Under the pieces are notes generated by a model that made no database searches, was not told the origin of the DNA, and was given only the letters and a program-made list of their open reading frames with translations. 64,000 nucleotides of DNA from Stenotrophomonas rhizophila (GTDB lineage Bacteria; Pseudomonadota; Gammaproteobacteria; Xanthomonadales; Xanthomonadaceae), in assembly GCF_003751305.1 (NCBI RefSeq), contig NZ_RJKV01000002.1, forward strand, positions 372,001 through 436,000. The letters are read 5' to 3'. This document shows, piece after piece, positions 9,568 to 19,937 of the stretch (position 1 is the stretch's first letter; every line of letters starts with the position of its first letter). The translations under genes and the position numbers were made by a program.

Positions 9568-9620
9568 AGAAACCTTCAGACGCATTCCCGAAAGCCGCCA
9601 GCGCACCTGGCGGCTTTTTT
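9498..9620 (+). promoter_or_regulatory. Transcription attenuator with alternative hairpins
   Basis: Four segments can be drawn by eye. Segment 1 (CCGCC, 9500-9504) lies just before the aromatic codons. Segment 2 (GGCGG, 9540-9544) lies just after them. Segment 3 (CCGCC, 9595-9599) is in the 5' arm of the terminator and segment 4 is its 3' arm. Segments 1:2 and 2:3 are mutually exclusive, as are 2:3 and 3:4. A separate strong hairpin between 2 and 3 (ATGCGT...CTGAAG, AAAC loop, CTTCAGACGCAT; 9554-9585) contains the leader stop codon and would bring 2 and 3 together. A ribosome stalled on the aromatic codons would mask segment 1 and favour 2:3, allowing read-through. Confidence 0.7.
9591..9620 (+). 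terminator. Intrinsic terminator (attenuator) upstream of DAHP synthase
   Basis: Arms AAAGCCGCCAG (9591-9601) and CTGGCGGCTTT (9607-9617) with a CGCAC loop and a run of T to 9620. It lies between the leader peptide and the gene it would control, 44 bases before the DAHP synthase ATG, so it is an attenuator rather than an end-of-operon signal. Confidence 0.9.
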
Positions 9621-9663
9621 GTTGCCGCCGCGCTGGGGACCCCCACTGCCAAGGAGTTACCCC

Positions 9664-10737
9664 ATGCCCCCCCATACCGACGACCTGCGCATCCGCAAGA
9701 TCGAACCGTTGACCCCGCCGGCGCAGCTGCTGGCGATGCTGCCCTGCGACGACGAAGCCTCCGATACGGTCAGCGCCTCGCGCGCGGCCCTGCACGAGAT
9801 CCTGCACGGCCGCGATGACCGCCTGGCGGTAGTGATCGGCCCGTGCTCGATCCACGACCCGGTGGCCGCCATCGAATACGCCCAGCGCCTCAAGCCGCTG
9901 CGTGACGCCTTTGCTGACGAGCTGGAAATCGTCATGCGCGTCTACTTCGAAAAGCCGCGCACCACGGTGGGCTGGAAAGGCCTGATCAACGATCCGGACC
10001 TGGACGGCAGCTTCAACATCAACAAGGGCCTGCGCGTGGCGCGTGGCCTGCTGCGCGACATCAACAAGCTCGGCCTGCCCGCCGGCGTTGAATTCCTCGA
10101 TGTGATCTCGCCGCAGTACATCGCCGATCTCGTGGCATGGGGCGCCATCGGCGCGCGCACCACCGAAAGCCAGGTACATCGCGAACTGGCCTCGGGGCTG
10201 TCGTGCCCGGTCGGATTCAAGAACGGCACCGACGGCAACATCAAGATTGCCGCCGACGCGATTGGTGCGGCCTCCAATCCGCATCACTTCCTGTCAGTCA
10301 CCAAGGAAGGTGGCACCGCCATCGTCGCCACCGCCGGCAATCCGGACTGCCACGTGATCCTGCGTGGCGGAAAGACGCCCAACTACGATGCCGACCACGT
10401 TGAAGCGACCAGCCAGACCCTGGCCAAGTCGCACTTGGCCGCGCGCATCATGATCGATGCCAGCCACGCCAACAGCAGCAAGAATCCGGAAAACCAGCCC
10501 AAGGTCATCGCCGACATCAACGCCCAGCTGGCCAACGGCGAAGAGCGCATCGTCGGCGTCATGGTCGAGAGCCATCTGGTGGCCGGCCGGCAGGACCTCG
10601 TCGACGGCCAGCCGCTGACCTACGGCCAGAGCATCACCGATGGCTGCATCGGCTGGGACAGCTCGCTGGCGGTACTGGAAAGCCTCGCTGAAGCGGTGCG
10701 TGCGCGGCGGGCGGTGCGGATCAGCAAGGCCGCCTGA
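9664..10737 (+). CDS. 3-deoxy-7-phosphoheptulonate (DAHP) synthase, AroG/F/H class
   Basis: 357-residue class I (AroAI-alpha) DAHP synthase, condensing PEP and erythrose-4-phosphate as the first step of the shikimate pathway. Family motifs include VVIGPCSIHDPVAA, EKPRTTVGWKGLINDPDLDG (KPRTTVGWKG loop), GARTTESQVHRELASG, GFKNGTDG, HVILRGG, DASHANSSKN and GVMVESHL. AAGGAG lies seven bases before the ATG at 9664; an in-frame codon at 9619 would overlap the terminator poly-U and is not used. Which amino acid feeds back on the enzyme is not determinable here, so no isozyme symbol is given. Expression is probably governed by the aromatic leader-peptide attenuator just upstream. Confidence 0.96.
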   Translation: MPPHTDDLRIRKIEPLTPPAQLLAMLPCDDEASDTVSASRAALHEILHGRDDRLAVVIGPCSIHDPVAAIEYAQRLKPLRDAFADELEIVMRVYFEKPRTTVGWKGLINDPDLDGSFNINKGLRVARGLLRDINKLGLPAGVEFLDVISPQYIADLVAWGAIGARTTESQVHRELASGLSCPVGFKNGTDGNIKIAADAIGAASNPHHFLSVTKEGGTAIVATAGNPDCHVILRGGKTPNYDADHVEATSQTLAKSHLAARIMIDASHANSSKNPENQPKVIADINAQLANGEERIVGVMVESHLVAGRQDLVDGQPLTYGQSITDGCIGWDSSLAVLESLAEAVRARRAVRISKAA

Positions 10738-10857
10738 GGGGGCGGAGCGCCCCTGCGCGGGGAGTTGCCGCCTACCAAATTCCGGGGGAACTCCCTATTT
10801 TTCATTGGGAACCAACGGCATACCCTTGCCTCACCGTTTGCAACGAGGGGTGTTCCG

Positions 10858-10895
10858 TTGAGCGATCATCCAGTTGTGTGTACATTGTATGCACA
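10858..10895 (+). promoter_or_regulatory. Promoter and possible operator of the TA module
   Basis: TTGAGC (10858-10863) and TACATT (10881-10886) with 17-bp spacing form a plausible sigma-70 promoter. Overlapping the -10 is an imperfect palindrome, TGTG (10877-10880) and CACA (10892-10895) around an 11-bp centre. A ribbon-helix-helix antitoxin autorepressing its own operon would be expected to bind such a site. Confidence 0.45.
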
Positions 10896-10914
10896 GACCT
10901 CCGGAGTGCCTCCT

Positions 10915-11184
10915 GTGGCCCTCGCCACCAAAGTCATCAACTTCCGGGCGCCCGCCGACAAGCAGGCGCTGATAGACCGTGCCGTCGAGATTGTCGGGGT
11001 AAGCCGAACCGAGTTCATTCTGGATGCGGCCTGTGAGAAGGCGCGGGAGGTACTGGCGGACCAGACCCAGTTCTCCCTGAGTCCTCAGGAGCTGCGGCGC
11101 TTCAATGCACTGCTGGATGCACCGCTGGAAAACAACGCCGCTATCAGGAAGCTCTTGAGCACGCCCGCACCTTGGGAGCGCTGA
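10915..11184 (+). CDS. TacA-like (DUF1778) ribbon-helix-helix antitoxin
   Basis: 89-residue antitoxin. The N-terminal ribbon-helix-helix (ATKVINFRAPADKQALIDRA, then VGVSRTEFILDAACEKAREVL) binds DNA, and the C-terminal tail (FSLSPQELRRFNALLDAP) is the part that wraps the cognate acetyltransferase toxin in TacAT systems. The start is a GTG with CGGAG eight bases upstream; longer frames upstream run through the promoter. The toxin gene starts three bases after its stop, the standard antitoxin-first order. Autorepression through the palindrome overlapping the -10 is likely. Confidence 0.9.
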   Translation: MALATKVINFRAPADKQALIDRAVEIVGVSRTEFILDAACEKAREVLADQTQFSLSPQELRRFNALLDAPLENNAAIRKLLSTPAPWER

Positions 11185-11187
11185 ACA

Positions 11188-11664
11188 GTGCGGTTGTCTG
11201 CGCCGCAAGCGCTTGCCCAGGGGCATCGACTGGAGCAGTTCCGATGCAGCGCCGCGGCGCTGACCTCGTGGTTGGTGGAGCGTGCGCATCAGAACCAGGC
11301 ATCGGGCGCATCGCGGTGTTTTGTTGTCTGTGATACGCAACACAACGTGGTCGGTTACTACGCACTTGCTGCCGGCGGCGTTTCACATCACGTGGTTCCC
11401 GGCCGTCTTCGCCGGAACATGCCGCACCCCATTCCGGTCATCGTGCTGGGCAGGCTGGCCGTCCATGCCGACTGGGTCGGCCAAGGCGTCGGCGCGGGGC
11501 TGCTGAAGGACGCTGTACAACGCACGCTGCAGGTCTGCGGGCAGATCGGCGCGCGTGCCTTGTTGTGCCATGCTTTCGACGAGACTGCCAAAGGGTTCTA
11601 TCTCAAGCATGGCTTCATCGAGTCGCCGATGGATGGCATGACGCTGATGTTGCCGATGGCCTAG
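11188..11664 (+). CDS. TacT-like GNAT acetyltransferase toxin
   Basis: 158-residue GCN5-related N-acetyltransferase. The acetyl-CoA loop is seen in VIVLGRLAVHADWVGQGVGAGLLKDAV (GQGVGAGLL is the R/Q-x-x-G-x-G/A motif), and the C-terminal FYLKHGFIESP carries the conserved catalytic-type Tyr. TacT-family toxins acetylate the amino group of charged elongator tRNAs and stop translation; the paired DUF1778 antitoxin three bases upstream supports that assignment over a metabolic acetyltransferase. It converges on mdtC with only 19 bases between them, so transcription from either side may interfere. Confidence 0.88.
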   Translation: MRLSAPQALAQGHRLEQFRCSAAALTSWLVERAHQNQASGASRCFVVCDTQHNVVGYYALAAGGVSHHVVPGRLRRNMPHPIPVIVLGRLAVHADWVGQGVGAGLLKDAVQRTLQVCGQIGARALLCHAFDETAKGFYLKHGFIESPMDGMTLMLPMA

Positions 11665-11683
11665 GGCGTCGCGCGTCCGATGA

Positions 11684-14600
11684 TCACGCCGCCCGCCGCA
11701 GCCTGGCCAACGCCAGATAGATCGCCGGCGTGGTGTACAGGGTCAGCCACTGGCTGACCAGCAACCCGCCCACGATCGCGATGCCCAGCGGCTGGCGCAT
11801 CTCCCAGCCTTCGCCGGTGGCCAGCATCAGCGGCAACGTACCCAGCAACGCGGCCACGCTGGTCATCAGGATCGGGCGGAACCGCAGCCGTGCCGCCTCG
11901 CAGATCGCGTCGTACGACGACAGCCCGCGCTCGCGTTCGGCCGACAGCGCGAAGTCGATGATCAGGATGGTGTTCTTCATCACCACCCCCACCAGCAGGA
12001 ACAGGCCGAGCAGCGAGATCAGGTTCAACTCGTTGCCGAAGGCCATCAGCGCCAGCAGTGCGCCCACGCCGGCCGAGGGCAGGGTGGAGAGGATCGCCAG
12101 CGGCTGCACGAAGCTTTCGTACAGCACGCCCAGCACCAGATACACCGCCAGCATCGCGCCCAGGATCAGCCACAGCTGGCGCTCGCGCAGCTTCTCGAAG
12201 CCACCGGCCTCGCCGCTGAGGCGCGCCTGCACATGGGTGGGCAGCATGATCCTGGCCATGGCCTGGTCCACCGCTTTCACCGCCTGGTCCAGGGTGACGC
12301 CGGGCGCCAGCGCGAACTCGATCCAGACCGAGGCGAACTGCTGGCTGTGATAGATCCGATCCGGCGCCATGCCGTACTCCCAGCGCGCGATGGACGACAG
12401 CGGCAGGCGCTGGCCGTCCTTGCCGATCACATGGATCTGCTCCAGCGTGGAGGGATCCTGGGTGTAGCGCGGGTCCAGCTCCATCACCACGCGGTACTGG
12501 TTGAGGGTGTCGTACAGGGTGGCGACCTGGCGCTGGCTGAAGGCGTTGTTGAGCACCGAGGCGATCATGCGCATGTCCACGCCCAGCCGGGCGGCGGCAT
12601 CGCGGTCGATGTCGAGCACGACCTGGCGCATGCCTTCATCGCCCTTGGATTCCACATCGACCAGCTCGGGCAGGGCGCGCAGCGCATCGGCCACCTTGGG
12701 CGTCCACTGCCGCAGCGGCTCCAGTTCGCCGGAGAGCAGCTGGAACTCGTACTGGCCGCTGTCGCCGCTGCCCTCCAGCTTGATGTCCTGGTCCACCCAC
12801 AGGAACATGCCGCCGCCGGGAATCTTCGGCATGTTGGCGCGCAGGCGGTCGATCACCTGCTGGCTGGAGACCTTGCGCTCGGCCAGCGGCTTCATCTTGA
12901 TCATGATGAAGGCGTTGTTGACCCCGCTGCGGCCACCGATATACCCGATGATGTCGCTGATCGCGGGGTCGTCCAGCAGCAATCTTCGGTAGGCCTCGAT
13001 CTTGGGCTGCATGACCTGGAAGGAGAGGCCATCGTCGCCACGCGCGAAGCCGCGCAGCTGCGCGGTGTCCTGCTTGGGCACGATGCCCTTGGGCACCTGC
13101 TGGAACAGCCACACATTCAGCGCGATCACGCCGGCGAACAGCAGCAGCGGCAGCGCGAGCCAGCGCAGCATGGTCTGCAGGCTGCCCACGTAGGCCCCGC
13201 GCAGGCGTTCGAACAGCGCAGTGCCGGCGCGCTGCAGGCCGTTGCCGGGTCCGGGCCGCGGCTGCCCGAGCAGGCGTGCGCACAGCATCGGGGTCAGGCT
13301 CAGTGACACCAGCAGCGAAACACCCATCGCCGCGACCAGGGTCAGCGAGAACTCGCGGAACAGCTTTTCGACGAAGTCATCCAGGAACAGGATCGAGATG
13401 AACACCACGGCGAGCGCGATGTTCATCGACAGCAGCGTGGCACCGACTTCCCCCGCACCGCGCAGCGCGGCGGTCATCGGTGAGGCACCTTCTTCGCGAT
13501 GGCGGGCGATGTTTTCCAGCACCACGATCGCATCGTCGACCACCAGCACCGCGGCCACGATCAGCGCCATCAGCGAGAGCGTGTTGAGCGAGAAGCCGAG
13601 CAGGGCGATGATCGCCAGCGCGCCCAGCAGCGAGACCGGGATCGCCACGCTCGGCACCAGCGCCGCACGCCAGTGGCCGAGGAAGGCCAGGACCACCAGC
13701 ACCACCAGGGCGATCGCCAGCAGCAGGGTCAGCTCCGCCTCGCGCAGGGTGGCGCGGATCACCGGCGAGCGGTCCATCACCACCTGCATGTCGATGTTGG
13801 CCGGCAGCAGCGCCTGCAGGCTGTCCATCTGCGCCTGGATGGCGTCGACGGTCTGGATGATGTTGGCCTCCGGCTGGCGGCTGACGATCAGCAGCACCGC
13901 CGGGCGCTCATTGTGGAAGCCGCTGGCGTAGCGGTCCTCCACGCCTTCGCTGATCCCGGCCACGTCTTCCAGGTACACCGGGCGGCCCTCGCGCATGGCC
14001 ACGATCAGGCGGCGGTACTCAGCGGCGGTGCGCAGCTGCAGGGTGGCGTCCAGTTGCCACTGCTGGGCCTGGCTGGCCACGGTGCCCAGTGGCTTGAGCG
14101 CGTTGGCGTTGCGGATCGCCGCGGCGATGTCGTCCAGCGCGATGCGGTGATGGTTGAGCGCATTGGGATCCAGCGAGACGCGCACCGCCGGCAGCGAACT
14201 GCCGCCCACCTGGACCTCGCCGACGCCGGGAATCTGCGCCAGCTTCTGCGCGATCACGGTGGAGGCCACGTCGTAGATCTGGCCCGGCGCGAGGCTGTCC
14301 GAACTCAGCGCAAGCGCCATGATCGGCGCCTGCGAGGGATTCACCTTGCGGTACTGCGGCATGCCCGGCATGCCGCTGGGCAGCTGCGCGCGCGCGGCGT
14401 TGATCGCCGCCTGCACGTCGCGCGCGGCATCGTCCACGTTGCGGCCGAGCGCGAATGTCAGCTCGACCTGGGTCGAGCCCTGGGTGCTGGCCGAGTCGAT
14501 CCCGGTCAGCCCCGGGATGGTGCCCAGTGCACGTTCCAATGGCGTGGCGACGTTGGCCGCCATCGATTCCGGACTCGCGCCCGGCAGGCTGGCGCTGACG

Positions 14601-14749
14601 TTGATCGCCGGGTAGTCGACCTGCGGCAATGGCGCGACCGGCAACAGGCGCAACCCGAGCAAGCCTGCCAGTACCACCGCCACCGCCAGCAGCACGGTGG
14701 CGACGGGATGCTGCACGAACCAGCCGATCGCCCGCGACAGCGGACTCAC
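11684..14749 (-). CDS. mdtC: RND efflux permease, MdtC-like
   Basis: 1021-residue HAE1-type RND proton/drug antiporter of the inner membrane. Twelve transmembrane segments in the 1+6 pattern are evident. The proton-relay acidic pair is in [17 protein letters not shown], and the usual large periplasmic loops follow TM1 and TM7. The start [17 protein letters not shown] overlaps the mdtB stop by four bases. It is the last gene of an mdtABC-type operon, whose two different permease subunits form a heterotrimer in the known MdtB2C complex. No outer-membrane factor gene is present; an unlinked TolC-like protein would be needed. The symbol follows operon architecture and similarity. Confidence 0.9.
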   Translation of the reverse strand: MSPLSRAIGWFVQHPVATVLLAVAVVLAGLLGLRLLPVAPLPQVDYPAINVSASLPGASPESMAANVATPLERALGTIPGLTGIDSASTQGSTQVELTFALGRNVDDAARDVQAAINAARAQLPSGMPGMPQYRKVNPSQAPIMALALSSDSLAPGQIYDVASTVIAQKLAQIPGVGEVQVGGSSLPAVRVSLDPNALNHHRIALDDIAAAIRNANALKPLGTVASQAQQWQLDATLQLRTAAEYRRLIVAMREGRPVYLEDVAGISEGVEDRYASGFHNERPAVLLIVSRQPEANIIQTVDAIQAQMDSLQALLPANIDMQVVMDRSPVIRATLREAELTLLLAIALVVLVVLAFLGHWRAALVPSVAIPVSLLGALAIIALLGFSLNTLSLMALIVAAVLVVDDAIVVLENIARHREEGASPMTAALRGAGEVGATLLSMNIALAVVFISILFLDDFVEKLFREFSLTLVAAMGVSLLVSLSLTPMLCARLLGQPRPGPGNGLQRAGTALFERLRGAYVGSLQTMLRWLALPLLLFAGVIALNVWLFQQVPKGIVPKQDTAQLRGFARGDDGLSFQVMQPKIEAYRRLLLDDPAISDIIGYIGGRSGVNNAFIMIKMKPLAERKVSSQQVIDRLRANMPKIPGGGMFLWVDQDIKLEGSGDSGQYEFQLLSGELEPLRQWTPKVADALRALPELVDVESKGDEGMRQVVLDIDRDAAARLGVDMRMIASVLNNAFSQRQVATLYDTLNQYRVVMELDPRYTQDPSTLEQIHVIGKDGQRLPLSSIARWEYGMAPDRIYHSQQFASVWIEFALAPGVTLDQAVKAVDQAMARIMLPTHVQARLSGEAGGFEKLRERQLWLILGAMLAVYLVLGVLYESFVQPLAILSTLPSAGVGALLALMAFGNELNLISLLGLFLLVGVVMKNTILIIDFALSAERERGLSSYDAICEAARLRFRPILMTSVAALLGTLPLMLATGEGWEMRQPLGIAIVGGLLVSQWLTLYTTPAIYLALARLRRAA

Positions 14750-17700
14750 GCCAGCGCCTCGTCAGCCCCGTCGGTCACCGGCGCGGGGCGCTGGCGGAAG
14801 CGGTCGAAGAACAGATAGATCACCGGCGTGGTGAACAGAGTCAGCACCTGGCTGACGATCAGCCCACCGACCATCACCAGGCCCAACGGCTGGCGCAGCT
14901 CGGCGCCCGAGCCGCTGGCGAACATCAGCGGGATCGCGCCGAACAGCGCGGCCAGCGTGGTCATCAGGATCGGGCGGAAGCGCAGCAATGCGGCCTGATG
15001 GATGGCCTGACGCGGCGCCATGCCGTACTCGCGCTCGGCCTCCAGCGCGAAGTCGATCATCATGATCGCGTTCTTCTTGACCAGCCCGATCAGCAGCACG
15101 ATGCCGATCACCGCGATCAGGTCCAGGCTGCGTCCGCTGACCAGCAACGCAAGCAACGCCCCCACCGTGGCCGAAGGCAGGGTGGAGAGGATGGTGATCG
15201 GATGGATGAAGCTCTCATAGAGCACGCCCAGCACCAGGTACATCACCACCACCGCCGCCAGCACCAGCCACAACGTGCTCGACAGCGAGGCGCGGAACGC
15301 ATCGGCCGCCCCCTGCAGGCGCAGTTCGACGCTGGCCGGCAGGCCGATCGCGGCGCGTGCGCTCTCGATGGCCTGCACTGCTTCGCCCAGCGATGCCTGC
15401 GGGCCGAGGTTGAACGAGAACGTCACCGCCGGGAACTGGCCCACGTGGTTGATCAGCAGCTGCGCGGGGCGCTGTTCGATCCGGGCGATGCCGCCCAGCG
15501 GCACCTGCCGACCATCCGGACCGGTGACGTGCAGGCGTGCGATCGCATCCGGACCGAAGGCCACGTCCGGGCGCGCTTCCAGCACCACGCGGTACTGGTT
15601 GGCCTGGGTGAAGATGGTCGAGATCTGGCGCTGCCCGAACGCGTCGTACAGCGCATCGGCGAGGGTCTCCACGCTGATGCCCAGACGCGCCGCGGCGACC
15701 CGGTCGATCACCACGTGTGCCTGCAGCCCTTGGTTCTGCAGATCGCTGGCGACGTCGGCCAGGGCCGGTGCCTGCTGCAGATGCTCGAGCAGGCGCGGCG
15801 TCCACGTATCCAGCTGCGCGATATCCGGGCTGGTCAGGGTGAACTGGTACTGGGTCCGGCTGATCCGGTCCTCGATGCCCAGTTCCTGCACCGGCTGCAG
15901 GTACAGTCTGATGCCCGGTACATGCGCCACGCGCTGCTGCAGCCGCGCGATGATCGCCTGCGCATCGGCATCGCGCTGTGCGTGCGGTTTCAATTCGATC
16001 AGAAGACGCCCACTGTTGAGCGTGGCGTTGTTGCCGTCCACGCCGATGAACGAGGACAGGCTGGCCACGTCCTCATCTTCCAGCAACGCCGCCGACAGCG
16101 CCTGCTGGCGCTGCGCCATCGCCTGGAAGGAGATCGACTGCGGCGCCTCGCTGATGCCCTGGATCAGCCCAGCATCCTGCACCGGGAAGAAGCCCTTGGG
16201 TACCCACACGTACAGCAGCGCGGTCAGCACCAGCGTGACAACGGTAGCGGCCAGCATCAGCGGCTGGCGCTGCAGCACCCAGTGCAGCTGGCGATCGTAG
16301 ACCGCCACGACGCGGTCGAACGGGTCGCCCTGCTGGGCCGATTCCTGCCCATCGGCATCGCGACGGGTCGCATGGCCGGCCTTGAGCAGGCGCGCGCACA
16401 TCATCGGCGTCAGCGTCAGCGAGACCAGCAGTGAGATGCCGATCGCCACCGCCAAGGTGATCGCGAACTCGTGGAACAGCTTGCCGACCACGTCGGCCAT
16501 GAACAGCAGCGGGATCAACACGGCGATCAGCGACAGGGTCAGCGAGATCAGCGTGAAGCCGATCTGCCTGGCGCCCTTAAGCGCTGCCTGCATCGGCGTG
16601 GCACCACGCTCCAGATGACGGGCGATGTTCTCCAGCATCACGATCGCATCGTCCACCACGAAGCCGGTGGCGATGGTCAGCGCCATCAGGGTGAGATTGT
16701 TGAGCGAGAAGCCGGCCAGCAGCATCACCCCGAACGTGCCGACCAGCGACAGCGGGACCGCGATGCTGGGAATGATCGTGGCCGGGATGTTGCGCAGGAA
16801 CAGGAAGGTGACCATCACCACCAGTGCGATCGCGATCAGCAGCTCGTGCTGCACGCCGCGGATGGACGCGCGGATCGATTCGGTGCGATCGCTGAGGATG
16901 GCCACATCCACACCGGCCGGCAGCGAGGCCTGCAGTTGCGGCAGCAGCGCACGCACCTGGTCGACCACGGCGATCACGTTCGCGCCGGGCTGGCGCTGGA
17001 TGTTGATCAGCACCGCCGGGGTGGTGCCCGACCAAGCGGCCAGCTGGCGGTTCTCGGCGCCATCTTCGATGGTGGCCACGTCGCCCAGGCGCAGCGGTGC
17101 GCCGTCCTTCCAGGCCAGGATCAGGGCGCGGTACTCGGCCACCGAGCGCATCTGATCGTTGGCATCGAGCATGATCGCGCGGGTCGGCCCGTCGAAGCTG
17201 CCCTTGGGCATGTTGACGTTGGCCGTGCCGATCGCGGTGCGGATGCTGGCCATGCTCAGCTCGTTGGCGGCCAGCGCGGAGGGATTGACCTGGATGCGGA
17301 CCGCCGGGCGCTGCCCACCAGCGAGGCTGACCAGGCCGACGCCGGGCAGCTGCGAGAGCCGCTGCGCCATGCGGGTATCGACCAGGTCGTGCACCTGCGG
17401 CAGCGAGAGGCCCTGCGAGGTCACTGCCAGGGTCAGGATCGGCGTATCGGCCGGGTTGACCTTGCGATACACCGGCGGCACCGGCAGGTCATCGGGCAGG
17501 AAGCTGTCGGCGGCGTTGATCGCGGCCTGTACTTCCTGCTCGGCCACCCCGAGCGCGACCTCCAGCGAGAACTGCAGGGTGATCACCGACGCGCCGCCGG
17601 AGCTGGTGGACGACATCTGCTTCAGCCCCGGGATCTGGCCCAGCTGCCGTTCCAGCGGCGCGGTGACCGCGCTGGTGGTGACGTCCGGGCTGGCGCCGGG

Positions 17701-17853
17701 GTACAGCGTGGTGATCTGGATGATCGGGTAATCGACCTGCGGCAGTGCCGCGACCGGCAGCAACCGGTAGGCCATCACGCCGGACAGCAGCAGCGCCACC
17801 ATCAGCAGCGTGGTCGCGACCGGGCGCTCGATGAAGGGGCGCGAAAGGTTCAT
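14746..17853 (-). CDS. mdtB: RND efflux permease, MdtB-like
   Basis: 1035-residue RND permease, the partner of the MdtC-like subunit. It starts [20 protein letters not shown], typical of MdtB. The TM4 acidic pair is in [20 protein letters not shown], and [20 protein letters not shown] marks the end of the first half. It overlaps both neighbours by four bases (ATGA), so the three genes form one translationally coupled operon. In enterobacteria MdtABC exports bile salts, novobiocin and related compounds; the substrate range here is not predictable. Confidence 0.92.
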   Translation of the reverse strand: MNLSRPFIERPVATTLLMVALLLSGVMAYRLLPVAALPQVDYPIIQITTLYPGASPDVTTSAVTAPLERQLGQIPGLKQMSSTSSGGASVITLQFSLEVALGVAEQEVQAAINAADSFLPDDLPVPPVYRKVNPADTPILTLAVTSQGLSLPQVHDLVDTRMAQRLSQLPGVGLVSLAGGQRPAVRIQVNPSALAANELSMASIRTAIGTANVNMPKGSFDGPTRAIMLDANDQMRSVAEYRALILAWKDGAPLRLGDVATIEDGAENRQLAAWSGTTPAVLINIQRQPGANVIAVVDQVRALLPQLQASLPAGVDVAILSDRTESIRASIRGVQHELLIAIALVVMVTFLFLRNIPATIIPSIAVPLSLVGTFGVMLLAGFSLNNLTLMALTIATGFVVDDAIVMLENIARHLERGATPMQAALKGARQIGFTLISLTLSLIAVLIPLLFMADVVGKLFHEFAITLAVAIGISLLVSLTLTPMMCARLLKAGHATRRDADGQESAQQGDPFDRVVAVYDRQLHWVLQRQPLMLAATVVTLVLTALLYVWVPKGFFPVQDAGLIQGISEAPQSISFQAMAQRQQALSAALLEDEDVASLSSFIGVDGNNATLNSGRLLIELKPHAQRDADAQAIIARLQQRVAHVPGIRLYLQPVQELGIEDRISRTQYQFTLTSPDIAQLDTWTPRLLEHLQQAPALADVASDLQNQGLQAHVVIDRVAAARLGISVETLADALYDAFGQRQISTIFTQANQYRVVLEARPDVAFGPDAIARLHVTGPDGRQVPLGGIARIEQRPAQLLINHVGQFPAVTFSFNLGPQASLGEAVQAIESARAAIGLPASVELRLQGAADAFRASLSSTLWLVLAAVVVMYLVLGVLYESFIHPITILSTLPSATVGALLALLVSGRSLDLIAVIGIVLLIGLVKKNAIMMIDFALEAEREYGMAPRQAIHQAALLRFRPILMTTLAALFGAIPLMFASGSGAELRQPLGLVMVGGLIVSQVLTLFTTPVIYLFFDRFRQRPAPVTDGADEALA

Positions 17854-19022
17854 GCGCCGGTCCGCGGCGGGTCCTGCTCCACCACCTCGACCTTGGCGCC
17901 TTCGCGCAGCCCGTCGATGCCTTCCACCACCACGCGCTCGCCCGCCTTGAGGCCTTCGCGCACCGAGACGCGTTCGCCATCGGCCGGGCCGAGCACCACG
18001 CTGCGCAGGGACGAGGTGTCATCGGCCGCGATCACGTAGACGTAGCTGCCCTTGCTGCCGAACTGCACGGCGGCATTGGGAATCACCACCGCATCGCTGC
18101 TGCTGATCTGCAGGCGCACGTTGACGAACTGGTTGGGGAACAGCGATTCATCCGCATTGGCGAACTGCGCGCGCAGTTTGAGCGTACCGGTGGCGGTATC
18201 GATGCGGTTGTCCAGGCTGGAGAGCACGCCATCGCCCAGTGCAGTGCGCTCCTCGCGGTCCCAGGCTTCCACGGTCAGCTGCGGATTGGCGCGTGCCGCA
18301 GCGACCACCGCCGGCAGGTCCGGCTCGGGCACGGTGAACAGCACGCTGATCGGGGTGGTCTGGGTGATCGTGGCCAGCGGTTCGGTATCGCCACTGCGCA
18401 CCAGGTTGCCGACATCCACATTGCGCAGGCCCATGCGCCCGGCCACCGGCGCGGTGATGCGGGTGTACTGCAGCTGCAGGCGTGCTTCATCCACCGCGGC
18501 CTGGTCGGTCTGGCGGCGGCCCTGCAGCTGGCGCACCTTGCTCTGCTGATCACTGAGGTCCTGCGCGGAGACGAAGTGCTTGGTCTGCAGTTCGGCGAAG
18601 CGCTTGAGCTGGCTCTCGGCGTTGTCCAGCTCGGCCAGGTTCTGCTGCTGGGTACCCAGCGCACGCGACAGCTGCACCTGGAACGGGCGCGGGTCGATCT
18701 CGGCCAGCAGCTCGCCGGCGGTGACGTGCTGGCCTTCGGAGAACGGCAGACGCAGCAGTTCGCCATCCACGCGGCTGCGGATGCTCACCGTATGCAGCGG
18801 GGTCACCGTGCCGAGCGCCTTCAGGCGCACCACCAGATCTTCCTGCGTTGCGGTGGCCACGCGTACCGGGGTCGGCTGCGGACCACCGGACGGGCCGGCG
18901 GCGGGGGCAGGCGAGAGCAGTTTCCATGCAGCGATGGCGGCCAGGCCGACAGCGGCAGCGATCAACAGCGGTTTGACCATACGACGGCGAGACGACGGGG
19001 GCGTTGAAGCGGACATACGCAT
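17850..19022 (-). CDS. mdtA: RND periplasmic adaptor (membrane fusion protein), MdtA-like
   Basis: About 390 residues. An N-terminal anchor ([22 protein letters not shown]) is followed by a proline-rich linker, a lipoyl half-motif ([21 protein letters not shown]), a coiled-coil hairpin ([21 protein letters not shown] onward), the second lipoyl half ([21 protein letters not shown]), and beta-barrel and MP domains. It bridges the RND permease and outer-membrane channel. Several in-frame ATGs exist: 19022 (MRMSAS, GGAGG nine bases before) and 19016 (AGGA five bases before) are the most credible; one at 19055 is possible. First gene of the operon. Confidence 0.9.
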   Translation of the reverse strand: MRMSASTPPSSRRRMVKPLLIAAAVGLAAIAAWKLLSPAPAAGPSGGPQPTPVRVATATQEDLVVRLKALGTVTPLHTVSIRSRVDGELLRLPFSEGQHVTAGELLAEIDPRPFQVQLSRALGTQQQNLAELDNAESQLKRFAELQTKHFVSAQDLSDQQSKVRQLQGRRQTDQAAVDEARLQLQYTRITAPVAGRMGLRNVDVGNLVRSGDTEPLATITQTTPISVLFTVPEPDLPAVVAAARANPQLTVEAWDREERTALGDGVLSSLDNRIDTATGTLKLRAQFANADESLFPNQFVNVRLQISSSDAVVIPNAAVQFGSKGSYVYVIAADDTSSLRSVVLGPADGERVSVREGLKAGERVVVEGIDGLREGAKVEVVEQDPPRTGA

Positions 19023-19219
19023 CCTGCGCACCCTCCACCGGAGCAGTGCGTCCATGGGGACCGGCCGACAGCGGCTGGTCAACGGGGGAGAGGGTGTCTG
19101 GCGGGGCAGCGGGTGGAACACCGCCGCGTGGCTGGATGCCGTTCGAATGGAACGGGAGCGCCATGATACAGGGCCGGGCCGCTCAAGCTCCCGTGACCTT
19201 GGTCATGCCCGCCGGTGCG

Positions 19220-19837
19220 TCAATGCACCTCGTCGCGATACACGAACTTCGGCATTTCCCACTTGAAGTGGATCGCCAGCAGGCGGAACAGGAAGCCACC
19301 GCCCAGGCACCACAGCGTCGCCGCATTGAGCGATACGCCCAGTTCCAGAAGGGTCAGGTAGGCCGCGCCGGTGAGCAGGGTGATCACCGCATACAGTTCT
19401 TTCTGGAAGATCAGCGGGACCTCGTTGCACAGTACATCGCGCAGCACGCCGCCGAACGCACCGGTGAGCATGCCGGCGATCAGGATGATCGGCACCGTGT
19501 GCCCGCCCTCGCGCGCGACCGCGCAGCCGATCAGGGTGAACGCGATCAGGCCCAGGCCATCGAGGACCAGGAAGGTGCGCCGGAAATGGTGCATCCAGCG
19601 CGCCACCCAGGTCGCGATCAGCGCCGCGCAGATGGTGAAACCCAGGTATTCCGGGTGCTTCACCCAGCCCAGCGGGTAGTGGCCGAGCACGATGTCGCGC
19701 AGCGAGCCGCCGCCGAGCGCGGTGACGCAGGCGATGATGACCACGCCGAACAGGTCCATGCGGCGGCGGCCGGCCGACAGCGCGCCGGTCATGGCTTCGG
19801 CCGAGATGGCGATGAGGTAGATCAGGGAGAGCAGCAT
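19220..19837 (-). CDS. TRIC-family cation channel protein (YicG/UPF0126-like)
   Basis: 205-residue integral membrane protein with seven predicted hydrophobic segments arranged as an internal repeat. Each half carries the glycine-rich kinked helix typical of TRIC channels (ALGGGSLRDIVLG and GAFGGVLRDVLC). Bacterial TRIC proteins form trimeric cation channels; some relatives are suspected amino-acid transporters. CGGAG precedes the ATG by seven to eight bases. The 5' region contains a tandem glycine riboswitch, so expression is probably glycine-responsive and a role in glycine handling should be considered. It lies upstream of mdtA in the same orientation with a 197-bp gap, probably a separate unit. 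Confidence 0.92.
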   Translation of the reverse strand: MLLSLIYLIAISAEAMTGALSAGRRRMDLFGVVIIACVTALGGGSLRDIVLGHYPLGWVKHPEYLGFTICAALIATWVARWMHHFRRTFLVLDGLGLIAFTLIGCAVAREGGHTVPIILIAGMLTGAFGGVLRDVLCNEVPLIFQKELYAVITLLTGAAYLTLLELGVSLNAATLWCLGGGFLFRLLAIHFKWEMPKFVYRDEVH

Positions 19838-19937
19838 GGGGTGGCTCCGGGGGACACATCAGGCGGGGACGGAAACACGCACGCATCACGCCAGCGCCGC
19901 TGCACTGTCGTGGGGTGGGATTCCGTTGCCGCTCCCG

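Noticed and set aside
12233..18039. Long plus-strand frames antisense to the mdtABC operon.
   Set aside because: They are low-complexity shadows of three well-supported RND/adaptor genes, with no SD or recognisable domains.
19194..19205. TGACC-TT-GGTCA inverted repeat between the TRIC stop and mdtA start as an operator.
   Set aside because: The arms are short, it is far from any good promoter for mdtA, and it lies close to the end of the TRIC gene; possibly coincidental.
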